A stretch of 36,832 nt of DNA from the NCBI RefSeq assembly GCF_024539675.1, contig NZ_JAHHIT010000094.1:1-36832 (forward strand), written 5' to 3'. Of this stretch, positions 1 through 8,583 are shown in pieces; the first letter of the stretch is position 1; each line of letters begins with the position of its first letter. The translations under genes and the position numbers were made by a program. The DNA comes from Streptomyces hilarionis (GTDB lineage Bacteria; Actinomycetota; Actinomycetes; Streptomycetales; Streptomycetaceae). The notes beneath the pieces are model-generated. The model was given only the letters and a program-made list of their open reading frames with translations, was not told the origin of the DNA and ran no database searches.

Positions 1-36
1 CCCTCCCCCTCCCCTGACTCGAGCCACTGGGACGTC

Positions 37-1923
37 ATGCAGATCCAAGACCTTCCGTACCCCGACCCGGGTGTGCCGGACGCACGCTCGGGCCCCCGCT
101 TCCTGTGGTGGCTGGGCCGCAACCAGCTCGGCGGTCAACTCAAGGCCCTGGCCTGGGGGCTGCTGCACTTCGTGGCCGTCTCGGCGCAGCCGTTCTGCGT
201 GGGTTTCGCGATCGAGGCCGTCGTGGACCGCTCCGGCTCCCGACTCGCCCTCAGCGGCGTGGTGATGGCCCTGTGCGGCGTCGCCACCGCCGTCGGGGAC
301 ACGTTCCTGCACCGGGCCGCGGTCACCAACTGGATCACCGCCGCCGCCCGGGTCCAGCAACTGCTCGCCCGCCAGGCCTCACGGCTCGGTTCCGCGCTGA
401 CCCGGCGGGTCGCGGCCGGTGAGGTCGTGGCCGTCTCCACGGGCGACGTCGAGAAGATCGGCTGGTTCGTCGAGGCGGTGTCACGTTTCACCGCGGCGGC
501 CCTCACCGTCCTCCTGGTCTGTGCGGGCCTGGTCGTGTACGAGCCCGCGCTCGGCGTCGTGGTCGCCGTGGGGCTGCCCGTCCTCGCGCTCGCGGTGCTG
601 CCCCTGCTGCCGCGGGCGACCCGCCGGGCCGACTTCCAGCGCGAGAAGGCCGGACGGGCCACCGAACTCGCGTCGGACACCGTGGCGGGCCTGCGGGTGC
701 TGCGCGGGATCGGCGGCGAGGAACTCTTCCTCGACCGTTACCGCAGCGCCTCCCAGGAGGTGCGGCACGCGGCGGTGCGGAGCGCCCGCATGTGGTCGCT
801 GATCAGCGCCATCCAGGTGCTGTTGCCGGGCCTGCTGCTCATCGCGGTCGTCTGCTACGGCGTCCATCTGGCGCGCGAGGGCCGCATCACGGTGGGCGAA
901 CTGGTCACGGTCTACAGCTCCGTGATGGTCCTCGCCTATCCCCTCAGGCACTTCGAGGAGATCGCGATGGCCTACTCCTTCTCCCGGCCGTCGGCCCATC
1001 GTGCCGCAGGTGTGCTGTCGCTGGAACGGGCGACCGACATCGGCGGGTCGCGCGCGGCCGAAGCGCCCTCGGGAGACCTGTACGACCCCGCCACCGGCCT
1101 GCTCGCCCCGGCCACCCGGTTCACCGCCGTGGTGTGCGGCGACCCCGACGCGGCCGGGCTCCTGGCCGAACGGCTGGGCGGCCACCCCCCGGAGGACGGC
1201 CCCTCGGTCCTGCTCGGCGGCGTCCCCCTGGACGAACTCCCGCTGGACTGTGCGCGCACGGCCGTCCTCGTCCAGGACAAGGATCCCGTCCTGCTGTCCG
1301 GCGCTCTGCGCGACCTGCTCGACGTTCCCGCCTCGGGAGAGGTGGACGCGAGTGCGGCGCTGGCCGCCGCCCAGTGCGGCGACGTCCTCGAGGCGCTGGT
1401 GCAGGGGTCGTTGGAGGCCGCCGACCCGATGGACGCCCGTGTCACCGAACGCGGGCGGTCCCTCTCCGGCGGCCAGCGGCAGCGGCTCGCGCTGGCCCGC
1501 TCGCTGTACACCGACCCCGAGGTCCTCGTCCTGGACGAGCCCACCTCGGCCGTGGACTCGCACACCGAGGCCCGCATCGCCGAAGGGCTGCGCGAGCTGA
1601 GGCGAGGCCGCACGACGGTCGTGTTCACCTCGTCCCCTCTGCTGCTCGACCGCGCCGACCGTGTCGTGCTCGTGCACAAGGGTGTGGCCGTCGCGGCCGG
1701 TGTGCACCGCGAACTGCTGCACCACGAACCCCGGTACCGGGCCGTGGTGACCAGGGAGAGCGAAGAAGAGAACGCTCCGAGCACGGACCTCCACGACGAG
1801 GGCACTTCCCTGAGCGGCGCGCTGAAACGTCTGGAGAAGAACGAACTCGTCGAGGACGACTTGACACACACCGAGCGCGACTTCGCCCGGGCCGGACGCG
1901 AAGAGATCGAGGAGAGCGCATGA
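37..1923 (+). CDS. ABC exporter subunit with degenerate Walker A (heterodimer partner 1)
   Basis: Fused permease/ATPase half of a type IV (multidrug-type) ABC exporter in the cytoplasmic membrane, 628 aa. Residues about 30-310 are a six-helix transmembrane domain and about 340-590 the nucleotide-binding domain. The Walker A position (about 366-376) reads VVCGDPDAAGLL, with no Gly-Lys-Ser/Thr, so its own ATP-binding loop looks dead. The signature LSGGQ (476-480) and Walker B with Asp500-Glu501 are intact. The H-loop His is replaced by Ser (about 533). An acidic tail of about 55 residues follows the ATPase domain. The stop overlaps the next start in ATGA, so the two halves are translationally coupled. 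ATG at 37 has only a weak GGGA upstream. The substrate cannot be told from sequence; export rather than import is inferred from domain type. Confidence 0.92.
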   Translation: MQIQDLPYPDPGVPDARSGPRFLWWLGRNQLGGQLKALAWGLLHFVAVSAQPFCVGFAIEAVVDRSGSRLALSGVVMALCGVATAVGDTFLHRAAVTNWITAAARVQQLLARQASRLGSALTRRVAAGEVVAVSTGDVEKIGWFVEAVSRFTAAALTVLLVCAGLVVYEPALGVVVAVGLPVLALAVLPLLPRATRRADFQREKAGRATELASDTVAGLRVLRGIGGEELFLDRYRSASQEVRHAAVRSARMWSLISAIQVLLPGLLLIAVVCYGVHLAREGRITVGELVTVYSSVMVLAYPLRHFEEIAMAYSFSRPSAHRAAGVLSLERATDIGGSRAAEAPSGDLYDPATGLLAPATRFTAVVCGDPDAAGLLAERLGGHPPEDGPSVLLGGVPLDELPLDCARTAVLVQDKDPVLLSGALRDLLDVPASGEVDASAALAAAQCGDVLEALVQGSLEAADPMDARVTERGRSLSGGQRQRLALARSLYTDPEVLVLDEPTSAVDSHTEARIAEGLRELRRGRTTVVFTSSPLLLDRADRVVLVHKGVAVAAGVHRELLHHEPRYRAVVTRESEEENAPSTDLHDEGTSLSGALKRLEKNELVEDDLTHTERDFARAGREEIEESA

Positions 1924-3737
1924 TCGGCGTGGCGCCACCCGCGTACGACCCGGCGGCACCGACGACGGCGAACACGCTGCCCGTCGGCGCCCCGGCGACC
2001 GTGCGCGCCTACGTGGCGGAACTTCTGCGCCGGCACCGCCGCGCCTTCCTGCTCCTTCTGCTCGTCAACACGGTCGCCACGATCGCGTCGATGGTGGGCC
2101 CCTGGTTGCTGGGTGACCTGGTGGAGCGACTGGCGGACGGGACGCGCGAGCTCCATCTGGGGCTCACCGCCACCCTGTTCGTCCTCGCCCTGGTCGTCCA
2201 GGCCGCCTTCGTACGGCAGGTGCGGCTGCGCGGTGCGATGCTCGGCGAGCGGATGCTGGCCGACCTGCGCGAGGACTTCCTCGTCCGGTCGGTCCGTCTG
2301 CCTCCCGGCGTCCTGGAGCGGGCCGGCACGGGCGACCTGCTCTCCCGCATCACCACGGACATCGACCGGCTGGCCAACGCGATGCGCGAGGCCGTGCCCC
2401 AGTTGACCATCGGCGTGATGTGGGCCCTGCTGCTGCTCGGCGGGCTCGTGGTCACGGCGCCGCCGCTCGCACCGGCCGTGCTGGTCGCGGCTCCGCTGCT
2501 GATCGTCGGATGCCGCTGGTACTTCAAGCGGGCGCCGGCCGGCTACCGCTCCGAGGCCGCCGGCTACGCGGCCGTGGCCGCCGCCCTCGCCGAGACGGTG
2601 GACGCCGGCCGGACCGTCGAGGCGCACCGCCTGGGCGGCCGCCGCATCGCGCTCTCGGAGGAGCGCATCCAGCAGTGGACCGCCTGGGAGCGCTACACGC
2701 TGTGGCTGCGGTCCGTGCTCTTCCCCGTGATCAACATGGTGCATGTGACGGTCCTCGGCTCGGTGCTGATGCTGGGCGGCGCGTTCGTGCTCCAGGGCTG
2801 GATCGACGTCGGGCAGCTGACGACGGGAGCGCTGCTCGCGCAGATGCTCGTCGACCCGGTGAACCTCGTGCTGCGCTGGTACGACGAGCTCCAGGTCGCC
2901 CAGGTGTCGCTGGCCCGGCTGGTCGGCGTGCGGGACATCGAGCCGGACGGAGGGGACCGCGAGCTGGCTCCGAACGGCCACGACGTGCTCGCCGACCGGG
3001 TGCACTTCGGCTACCGCGAGGGCGTCGACGTCCTGCGCAAGGTCTCCCTGGAGGTCTCCCCCGGCACCCGGCTGGCCCTGGTAGGCCCTTCGGGCGCGGG
3101 CAAGTCCACCCTCGGACGGCTGCTCGCCGGGATCTACGCGCCCCGCGACGGCCGGATCACCCTCGGCGGCGCGGAGCTGTCGCGGATGACCGCCGAACGG
3201 GTCCGCTCCCACGTGGCCCTGGTCAACCAGGAGCATCACGTCTTCGTGGGCTCCCTGCGCGACAACCTCCGCCTCGCCCTCCCCCACACGCGTTCGGGTC
3301 CGGACGAGGAGGCCTCGACGGCGGCACAGGACGCCGCGCTGTGGGCCTCCCTGGCCGCGGTCGACGCCGACGGCTGGGCCAGGGCCCTGGAGGACGGCCT
3401 CGACACCGAGGTCGGCTCGGGCGGCGTCGCGCTCACGCCGGCGCAGGCCCAGCAGATCGCGCTGGCCCGTCTGGTGCTGGCCGACCCGCACACACTGGTC
3501 CTGGACGAGGCCACCTCGCTGCTCGACCCCCGGGCCGCCCGCCATCTGGAACGCTCCCTGGCGCGTGTTCTGGACGGCCGCACGGTCGTCGCGATCGCCC
3601 ACCGGCTCCACACCGCTCACGACGCCGACGTGATCGCCGTCGTCGAGAACGGCCGCATCAGCGAGCTGGGCAGTCACGACGAGCTGGTGGCGGCGGGAGG
3701 CGCGTACGCGGCTCTCTGGAGGTCCTGGCACGGGTGA
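1920..3737 (+). CDS. ABC exporter subunit with intact Walker A, degenerate signature (partner 2)
   Basis: Second fused permease/ATPase half exporter, 605 aa. The reading frame is open upstream, but the ATG at 1920 overlaps the stop of the first gene and is preceded by a GAGGAGAG ribosome site, so it is taken as the start. The transmembrane domain spans about 40-330. In the ATPase domain Walker A (GPSGAGKST, Lys395), Walker B (Asp529, Glu530) and the H-loop His561 are canonical, but the signature is LTPAQ (505-509) instead of LSGGQ. With partner 1 this gives one complete composite ATP site, made of this Walker A, Walker B and His plus the partner's LSGGQ, and one degenerate site. Such asymmetry is known in heterodimeric exporters such as TM287/288 and BmrCD. 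The substrate is unknown. Confidence 0.94.
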   Translation: MIGVAPPAYDPAAPTTANTLPVGAPATVRAYVAELLRRHRRAFLLLLLVNTVATIASMVGPWLLGDLVERLADGTRELHLGLTATLFVLALVVQAAFVRQVRLRGAMLGERMLADLREDFLVRSVRLPPGVLERAGTGDLLSRITTDIDRLANAMREAVPQLTIGVMWALLLLGGLVVTAPPLAPAVLVAAPLLIVGCRWYFKRAPAGYRSEAAGYAAVAAALAETVDAGRTVEAHRLGGRRIALSEERIQQWTAWERYTLWLRSVLFPVINMVHVTVLGSVLMLGGAFVLQGWIDVGQLTTGALLAQMLVDPVNLVLRWYDELQVAQVSLARLVGVRDIEPDGGDRELAPNGHDVLADRVHFGYREGVDVLRKVSLEVSPGTRLALVGPSGAGKSTLGRLLAGIYAPRDGRITLGGAELSRMTAERVRSHVALVNQEHHVFVGSLRDNLRLALPHTRSGPDEEASTAAQDAALWASLAAVDADGWARALEDGLDTEVGSGGVALTPAQAQQIALARLVLADPHTLVLDEATSLLDPRAARHLERSLARVLDGRTVVAIAHRLHTAHDADVIAVVENGRISELGSHDELVAAGGAYAALWRSWHG

Positions 3738-3741
3738 GCAG

Positions 3742-3770
3742 CGGGGCGGGCGCGGCGACGGCCCGCCCCG
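3742..3770 (+). terminator. Strong hairpin after the ABC operon
   Basis: A perfect 10-bp stem of only G and C (3742-3751 with 3761-3770) and a 9-nt loop lies four bases past the stop of the second ABC gene. There is no T-tract, which is usual for Streptomyces terminators. Confidence 0.75.
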
Positions 3771-4193
3771 GGCGCCGAGCCCGACCCTGGGGGCGCGGAT
3801 GCACGTGCCGGGCGCGGCGGGGTGCGTGCGGCGGCGGGTCGCGGTCCCGGCGGGGGCCGCTGTCCCGTGGAAGGACGGCGGGGGCGGCTGTCCGGTGGAA
3901 GGCGCCCGCGTCCGGTGCCGGGCCGGGACACGGCCCACTCCGTGGGCCGGAGCGCAGGGCGGCCCGAGGGCCGGGGGCGGCGGCGACGACCCGTCCGCGG
4001 TGAGCGGCGCGCCTGCTCGCGCGGGCTCTGGCGTTGCGCGGTACCGAAGCAGGGTGGAACGCTGGATATCGGCACCCGCGCGGGAGACCGTCGGAATCCA
4101 TCCGGCACACGCCGCGCCCGGCCGACGCCCTGTACGGCGGCATCCGACCGCCGGCCGCGGAGGGAACCGGCCCGTCACCCCCTGGAGGTAGCC
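3771..4193. other. Long intergenic region before DUF5709
   Basis: About 420 bases without a supported gene. It holds two near-identical 16-bp copies (3859-3874 and 3887-3902, 28 bp apart) sharing GCTGTCC and GTGGAAGG. A slightly less GC-rich patch at about 4050-4110 (TGGATATCGG, then GGAATCC) is where a promoter for the downstream pair most likely lies, but no good -35/-10 pair or Zur-like AT-rich palindrome is visible. Confidence 0.5.
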
Positions 4194-4664
4194 GTGAACA
4201 GCGCCGACGGATGGGGAGACGACGTCTACCAGCCCGACGCCTCCGACATCCAGGACGACGCGGGGCTGCTCGACGGGGAGGACACCCTGGAGAACGACGG
4301 CGTCGAGGACCCCCTCGACCGCGGCTGGTCCCCGCCGGAGCGCCCCTGGGCCGTGGAGCACAGCGGGGTGACCGCCGCGGAGCGCCGGCAGGGCGAGAGC
4401 CTGGACCAGCGCCTCGCCGAGGAGCTGCCGGACCCCGAGGCGCCCGACGGCGACGGCCTGGGCGACTGCGACGGCACGGACGGGGAACTCCTCGACAACG
4501 AGGTCGGCGCGATGCGCTCCGGACGGCTCGTGGCGCCCGACGAGGGCGTCCACGAGGACGAGGAGAGCGCGCTGATCGCCACGGACGTCGGCATCGACGG
4601 CGCGGCCGCCTCCGCGGAGGAGGCCGCGATGCACATCGTCGACGAGGACGCCCTGTCCGGTTGA
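4194..4664 (+). CDS. DUF5709 family acidic protein
   Basis: A 156-aa, strongly acidic, probably cytoplasmic protein of unknown function. I recognise the DUF5709 pattern of Streptomyces: an N-terminal DDVYQP segment, then RGWSPPERPW, then GESLDQRLAEE, and a C-terminal stretch ending HIVDEDALSG. No membrane segments, signal peptide or catalytic motifs are visible. The GTG at 4194 is chosen because it follows TGGAGG at good spacing; the frame is open further upstream but with no recognisable sequence. It is followed after 18 bases by the type B L31 gene, so the two are probably co-transcribed. Confidence 0.8.
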   Translation: MNSADGWGDDVYQPDASDIQDDAGLLDGEDTLENDGVEDPLDRGWSPPERPWAVEHSGVTAAERRQGESLDQRLAEELPDPEAPDGDGLGDCDGTDGELLDNEVGAMRSGRLVAPDEGVHEDEESALIATDVGIDGAAASAEEAAMHIVDEDALSG

Positions 4665-4682
4665 ACCGCACGAGGAGCATTC

Positions 4683-4940
4683 ATGCAGCAGGACAAGCAG
4701 CCCGACTACCACGAGGTCGTCTTCCGCGACCGCGCCGCCGGTTTCGCCTTCCTGACCCGGTCCACGGCCGTCAGCGAGCAGAGCATCGAGTGGGACGACG
4801 GTGAGACCTATCCGGTCGTGGACGTGGAGATCTCCTCGGAGAGCCACCCGTTCTACACGGGCAAGGCCCGCACGGTGGACAGCGAGGGCCGGGTCGCCCG
4901 CTTCGAACGGCGCTACGGCGACGGCGGCGCGATGACCTGA
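4683..4940 (+). CDS. rpmE2: Type B 50S ribosomal protein L31
   Basis: An 85-aa L31 paralogue of the zinc-independent (C-minus) type. It shows YHEVVFRD, FLTRSTA, YPVVDVEISS and SHPFYTGK, the type B core, and has no Cys residues, so it lacks the zinc ribbon of the housekeeping L31. Such paralogues replace the zinc-binding form when zinc is scarce and are usually Zur-repressed. Here it is the second gene after DUF5709 and no Zur-type palindrome is visible in the 450 bp before that pair. The start follows an ACGAGGAG site. The N-terminus MQQDKQPDY differs from the commoner MKxDIHPxY. Confidence 0.93.
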   Translation: MQQDKQPDYHEVVFRDRAAGFAFLTRSTAVSEQSIEWDDGETYPVVDVEISSESHPFYTGKARTVDSEGRVARFERRYGDGGAMT

Positions 4941-4948
4941 TCCGGGCG

Positions 4949-5743
4949 TCAGATGTAGTTGAGGGCTGCCGCCCCGCCCACCCCGCCGAGCACCATGAAC
5001 ACGGGCATGAGCACCTTCAGCTCGACCCAGCTGCCCGCCCGGAACCGCATCGCCTTGGGCGGGCCGATCGGGTACCAGCGCTTGCGTCCGATGGGGATGG
5101 GCCACAGGACCGGGCAGCCGGAGACGGTCAGGGCGTCGCCGATGTCGTGCACCAGAGCACCCAGCACGATGGGCAGTCCCAGCCACATGTACGCCTGGCC
5201 GGGATGGGTGAACAGCCAGTCCGAGCCGTTGCCGGGCTTGTCGAGGACGCCGGCGATGATCCACGCGCTGGTCGCGGCGAGCAGCCACACCAGCACGTCG
5301 CTGCTGGAGCCCCGGGCCGCCCGCCACAGCAGTCCCTCGATCGCGAGCACCATGTGCACGAACAGGATCGCCAGCACCGCCCAGCGGCCGCCGGTGATCG
5401 CCAGCGCGGAGGACCCGGCGCCGATCATGACCGCCCACAGCCACGTGTGCGTGAGAGTGCGGTGCCCGCCGGAGCGCCGCGGGTCGCCCTGCTTGCGCGT
5501 GGACTTGTAGACGGCGTAGGAGAGCTTGTCGACGATCTCGCACAGCCACCGCGAGAGGGGTCCGAAGGACCGGGAGATGGTGGCGGCCTTGTGGTCGAGA
5601 TCCGGGGCGAGCGCGGCGCCGGCGCAGATCAGCGCGCCGGCGAGCAGGACCGGCCAGGGCATCGTGTGCCCCGCGGCGGCGGCGGCCGCGCCGACGCCGA
5701 GCCAGGCTGCGGCGCCCGACAGTGAGTGTGCTGGTCCCATCAT
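4949..5743 (-). CDS. YdjM-like (DUF457) membrane metal-dependent hydrolase
   Basis: An integral membrane protein of about 264 aa in the YdjM/LexA-regulated membrane-hydrolase family (PF04307), whose exact substrate is unknown. Visible family marks are GPAHSLSG at the N-terminus, PDLDHKAAT, GGHRTLTHTW and VLGALVHDIGDALTVSG; their His and Asp residues are the likely metal ligands. Several hydrophobic segments alternate with these motifs. The frame is open back to 5899, but homology begins at the Met-Met pair at 5743. An ATG at 5761, with GAGGA very close to it, is an alternative start. The gene is convergent with L31 (8-bp gap) and divergent from the helicase. Confidence 0.82.
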   Translation of the reverse strand: MMGPAHSLSGAAAWLGVGAAAAAAGHTMPWPVLLAGALICAGAALAPDLDHKAATISRSFGPLSRWLCEIVDKLSYAVYKSTRKQGDPRRSGGHRTLTHTWLWAVMIGAGSSALAITGGRWAVLAILFVHMVLAIEGLLWRAARGSSSDVLVWLLAATSAWIIAGVLDKPGNGSDWLFTHPGQAYMWLGLPIVLGALVHDIGDALTVSGCPVLWPIPIGRKRWYPIGPPKAMRFRAGSWVELKVLMPVFMVLGGVGGAAALNYI

Positions 5744-5888
5744 GGCCGTTGCCCGCCCCATTCCTCGTGTGCCGCTGTCCAGTTGACCGGGTGCGATGAC
5801 GCTCCGTCGGCGACACAGCGTAGCCGCCGTGATCTTCGGGTCGGCAGCCGATTCCCCCCTCGGGGGTGACGGCAGGCAAGATGGGGTC

Positions 5889-8402
5889 GTGACCCTCATC
5901 GATCAGCTGCCGCCGACCGCAGATCCCGACGCCCTGTACGAAGCCTTCGAGTCCTGGGCGCAGGAGCGCGGTCTGACGCTCTACCCCCACCAGGAGGAGG
6001 CGCTGATCGAGGTGGTCTCCGGGGCGAACGTGATCGTGTCGACGCCCACGGGGTCCGGGAAGAGCATGATCGCCGCGGCCGCGCACTTCGCGGCCCTCGC
6101 GCGGGACGAGGTCACGTTCTACACGGCGCCGATCAAGGCGCTGGTGTCGGAGAAGTTCTTCGAGCTGTGCAAGATCTTCGGCACGGAGAACGTCGGCATG
6201 CTGACCGGCGACGCGTCGGTGAACTCCGACGCGCCGGTGATCTGCTGCACGGCCGAGGTCCTCGCGTCGATCGCGCTGCGCGACGGCAAGCACGCCGACG
6301 TCGGCCAGGTAGTCATGGACGAGTTCCACTTCTACGCGGAGGGCGACCGCGGCTGGGCGTGGCAGATCCCGATCCTGGAGCTTCCGCAGGCGCAGTTCGT
6401 GCTCATGTCGGCCACGCTCGGAGACGTGTCCTTCTTCGAGAAGGACCTGACCCGGCGCACCGGCCGGCCCACGGCGGTGGTCCGCTCGGCGACCCGTCCC
6501 GTGCCGCTGTCGTACGAGTACCGGTACACCCCGATGACGGAGACGCTCACCGACCTGCTGGACACCCGGCAGGCTCCCGTCTACATCGTGCACTTCACGC
6601 AGGCGCAGGCCGTGGAGCGCGCGCAGGCGCTGATGAGCATCAACATGTGCTCGCGCGAGGAGAAGGAGCGGATCGCCGCCCTGATCGGCAACTTCCGCTT
6701 CACCACGAAGTTCGGCCAGAACCTGTCGCGCTACGTGCGGCACGGCATCGGCGTCCACCACGCGGGCATGCTGCCGAAGTACCGGCGGCTGGTGGAGAAG
6801 CTCGCGCAGGCCGGTCTGCTGAAGGTGATCTGCGGTACGGACACACTGGGCGTGGGCGTGAACGTGCCCATCCGCACGGTGCTGTTCACGGCGCTCACCA
6901 AGTACGACGGCAACCGGGTGCGCACGCTGCGGGCGCGTGAGTTCCACCAGATCGCGGGTCGTGCGGGCCGGGCCGGCTTCGACACGGCGGGTCTGGTGGT
7001 CGCGCAGGCCCCCGAGCACGTCATCGAGAACGAGAAGGCCCTCAGCAAGGCCGGCGACGACCCGAAGAAGCGTCGCAAGGTGGTGCGCAAGAAGGCGCCC
7101 GAGGGGTTCGTGGGCTGGACGGAGAACACCTTCGACAAGCTGATCGACTCCGACCCCGAGCCGCTGACGTCGCGCTTCCGCGTCACGCACACCATGCTGC
7201 TGTCGGTGATCGCCCGGCCCGGAAACGCCTTCGAGGCGATGCGGCACCTGCTGGAGGACAACCACGAGCCGCGCAAGCAGCAGTTGCGGCACATCCGGCG
7301 CGCGATCGCGATCTACCGCTCGCTGCTGGACGGCGGGGTCGTGGAGAAGCTGGACGAGCCGGACGCCAGCGGCCGGATCGTGCGTCTCACCGTGGACCTC
7401 CAGCAGGACTTCGCGCTGAACCAGCCGCTGTCCACCTTCGCGCTGGCCGCGTTCGAACTGCTGGATCCGGAGTCGCCCTCCTACGCGCTGGACATGGTCT
7501 CCGTCGTGGAGTCCACCCTGGACGACCCGCGCCAGATCCTGGCCGCCCAGCAGAACAAGGCGCGCGGCGAGGCGGTGGCCGCGATGAAGGCGGACGGCGT
7601 CGAGTACGAGGAGCGCATGGAGCGCCTGCAGGACGTCTCGTACCCGAAGCCTTTGGAGGAGCTCCTCTTCCACGCGTACGACACGTACCGCAAGAGCCAC
7701 CCGTGGGTCGGCGACCACCCGCTGTCGCCGAAGTCCGTCATCCGGGACATGTACGAGCGGGCGATGTCGTTCACCGAGCTGGTCTCGCACTACGACCTGG
7801 CCCGCACCGAGGGCATCGTGCTGCGGTACCTGGCCGGCGCGTACAAGGCGCTCGACCACACCGTCCCCGACGACCTCAAGTCCGAGGACCTGCAGGACCT
7901 GATCGCGTGGCTGGGCGAGATGGTGCGCCAGGTCGACTCCAGCCTGCTGGACGAGTGGGAGCAGCTCGCCAACCCGGAGGTGATGACCGCCGAGGAGGTT
8001 CAGGAGAAGGCCGACGAAGTCAAGCCGGTCACCGCCAACGCCCGTGCCTTCCGGGTCCTGGTCCGCAACGCGATGTTCCGCAGGGTCGAGCTGGCCGCCC
8101 TCGACCGGGTCGACGAACTCGGCGAGCTGGACGGCGAGTCCGGCTGGGACGCGGACGCGTGGGGCGAGGCGATGGACAAGTACTGGGACGAGTACGACGA
8201 CCTCGGCACCGGCCCCGACGCCCGAGGGCCGAAACTGCTCGTCCTTAAGGAGGAGCCGCAGAACGCGCTGTGGCGGGTCCGGCAGATCTTCGACGACCCC
8301 GAGGACGACCACGACTGGGGCATCAGCGCGGAGGTCGACCTCACGGCGTCCGACGCCGAGGGCCGTGCCGTCATCCGCGTCACCTCCGTCGGCCAGTTGT
8401 GA
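5889..8402 (+). CDS. DEAD/DEAH-box RNA helicase with DUF3516 C-terminus
   Basis: An 837-aa superfamily 2 helicase. Motif I is TPTGSGKS (Lys58), motif II DEFH (Asp144), motif III SATLG, motif VI QIAGRAGRAG (about 354). The C-terminal half matches the DUF3516 extension of an actinobacterial Ski2-like group. The role is inferred as RNA processing or decay; no substrate is shown. The GTG at 5889 is preferred over an upstream in-frame ATG at 5796, whose extra 31 residues look non-conserved. It is divergent from the membrane hydrolase, so promoters for both lie in about 5744-5888. Confidence 0.9.
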   Translation: MTLIDQLPPTADPDALYEAFESWAQERGLTLYPHQEEALIEVVSGANVIVSTPTGSGKSMIAAAAHFAALARDEVTFYTAPIKALVSEKFFELCKIFGTENVGMLTGDASVNSDAPVICCTAEVLASIALRDGKHADVGQVVMDEFHFYAEGDRGWAWQIPILELPQAQFVLMSATLGDVSFFEKDLTRRTGRPTAVVRSATRPVPLSYEYRYTPMTETLTDLLDTRQAPVYIVHFTQAQAVERAQALMSINMCSREEKERIAALIGNFRFTTKFGQNLSRYVRHGIGVHHAGMLPKYRRLVEKLAQAGLLKVICGTDTLGVGVNVPIRTVLFTALTKYDGNRVRTLRAREFHQIAGRAGRAGFDTAGLVVAQAPEHVIENEKALSKAGDDPKKRRKVVRKKAPEGFVGWTENTFDKLIDSDPEPLTSRFRVTHTMLLSVIARPGNAFEAMRHLLEDNHEPRKQQLRHIRRAIAIYRSLLDGGVVEKLDEPDASGRIVRLTVDLQQDFALNQPLSTFALAAFELLDPESPSYALDMVSVVESTLDDPRQILAAQQNKARGEAVAAMKADGVEYEERMERLQDVSYPKPLEELLFHAYDTYRKSHPWVGDHPLSPKSVIRDMYERAMSFTELVSHYDLARTEGIVLRYLAGAYKALDHTVPDDLKSEDLQDLIAWLGEMVRQVDSSLLDEWEQLANPEVMTAEEVQEKADEVKPVTANARAFRVLVRNAMFRRVELAALDRVDELGELDGESGWDADAWGEAMDKYWDEYDDLGTGPDARGPKLLVLKEEPQNALWRVRQIFDDPEDDHDWGISAEVDLTASDAEGRAVIRVTSVGQL

Positions 8403-8463
8403 CAGCCCACGCAGGCCCGGCGGCACGGACCGGCCCGAGCGCGACAGAGGCGCGCGGGGCAAC

Positions 8464-8526
8464 GGGCGCGACCGGCGCGACGGGCGCGACGGGCGCGACG
8501 GGCGCGACGGGCGCGACGGGCGCGAC
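8464..8526. repeat. Seven-copy 9-bp tandem repeat
   Basis: Seven head-to-tail copies of GGGCGCGAC (the second copy starts with C) lie between the helicase stop and the thioesterase start. They contain no spacers. They are in the untranslated leader of tesB if transcription starts upstream. Confidence 0.95.
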
Positions 8527-8583
8527 AAGAACCGGGACACGCACAGGATCACGCGCAGAAGAAGGCACAGGAGACACGCACCG

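Noticed and set aside
4020..4110. ECF-sigma promoter from GGAAC near 4056
   Set aside because: No matching -10 element at the proper spacing.
5796..5888. Extended helicase start at ATG 5796
   Set aside because: The 31 extra residues have no helicase homology and would occupy the divergent promoter region.
8464..8526. CRISPR-like array
   Set aside because: The 9-bp units are directly adjacent with no spacers, and no cas genes are present.
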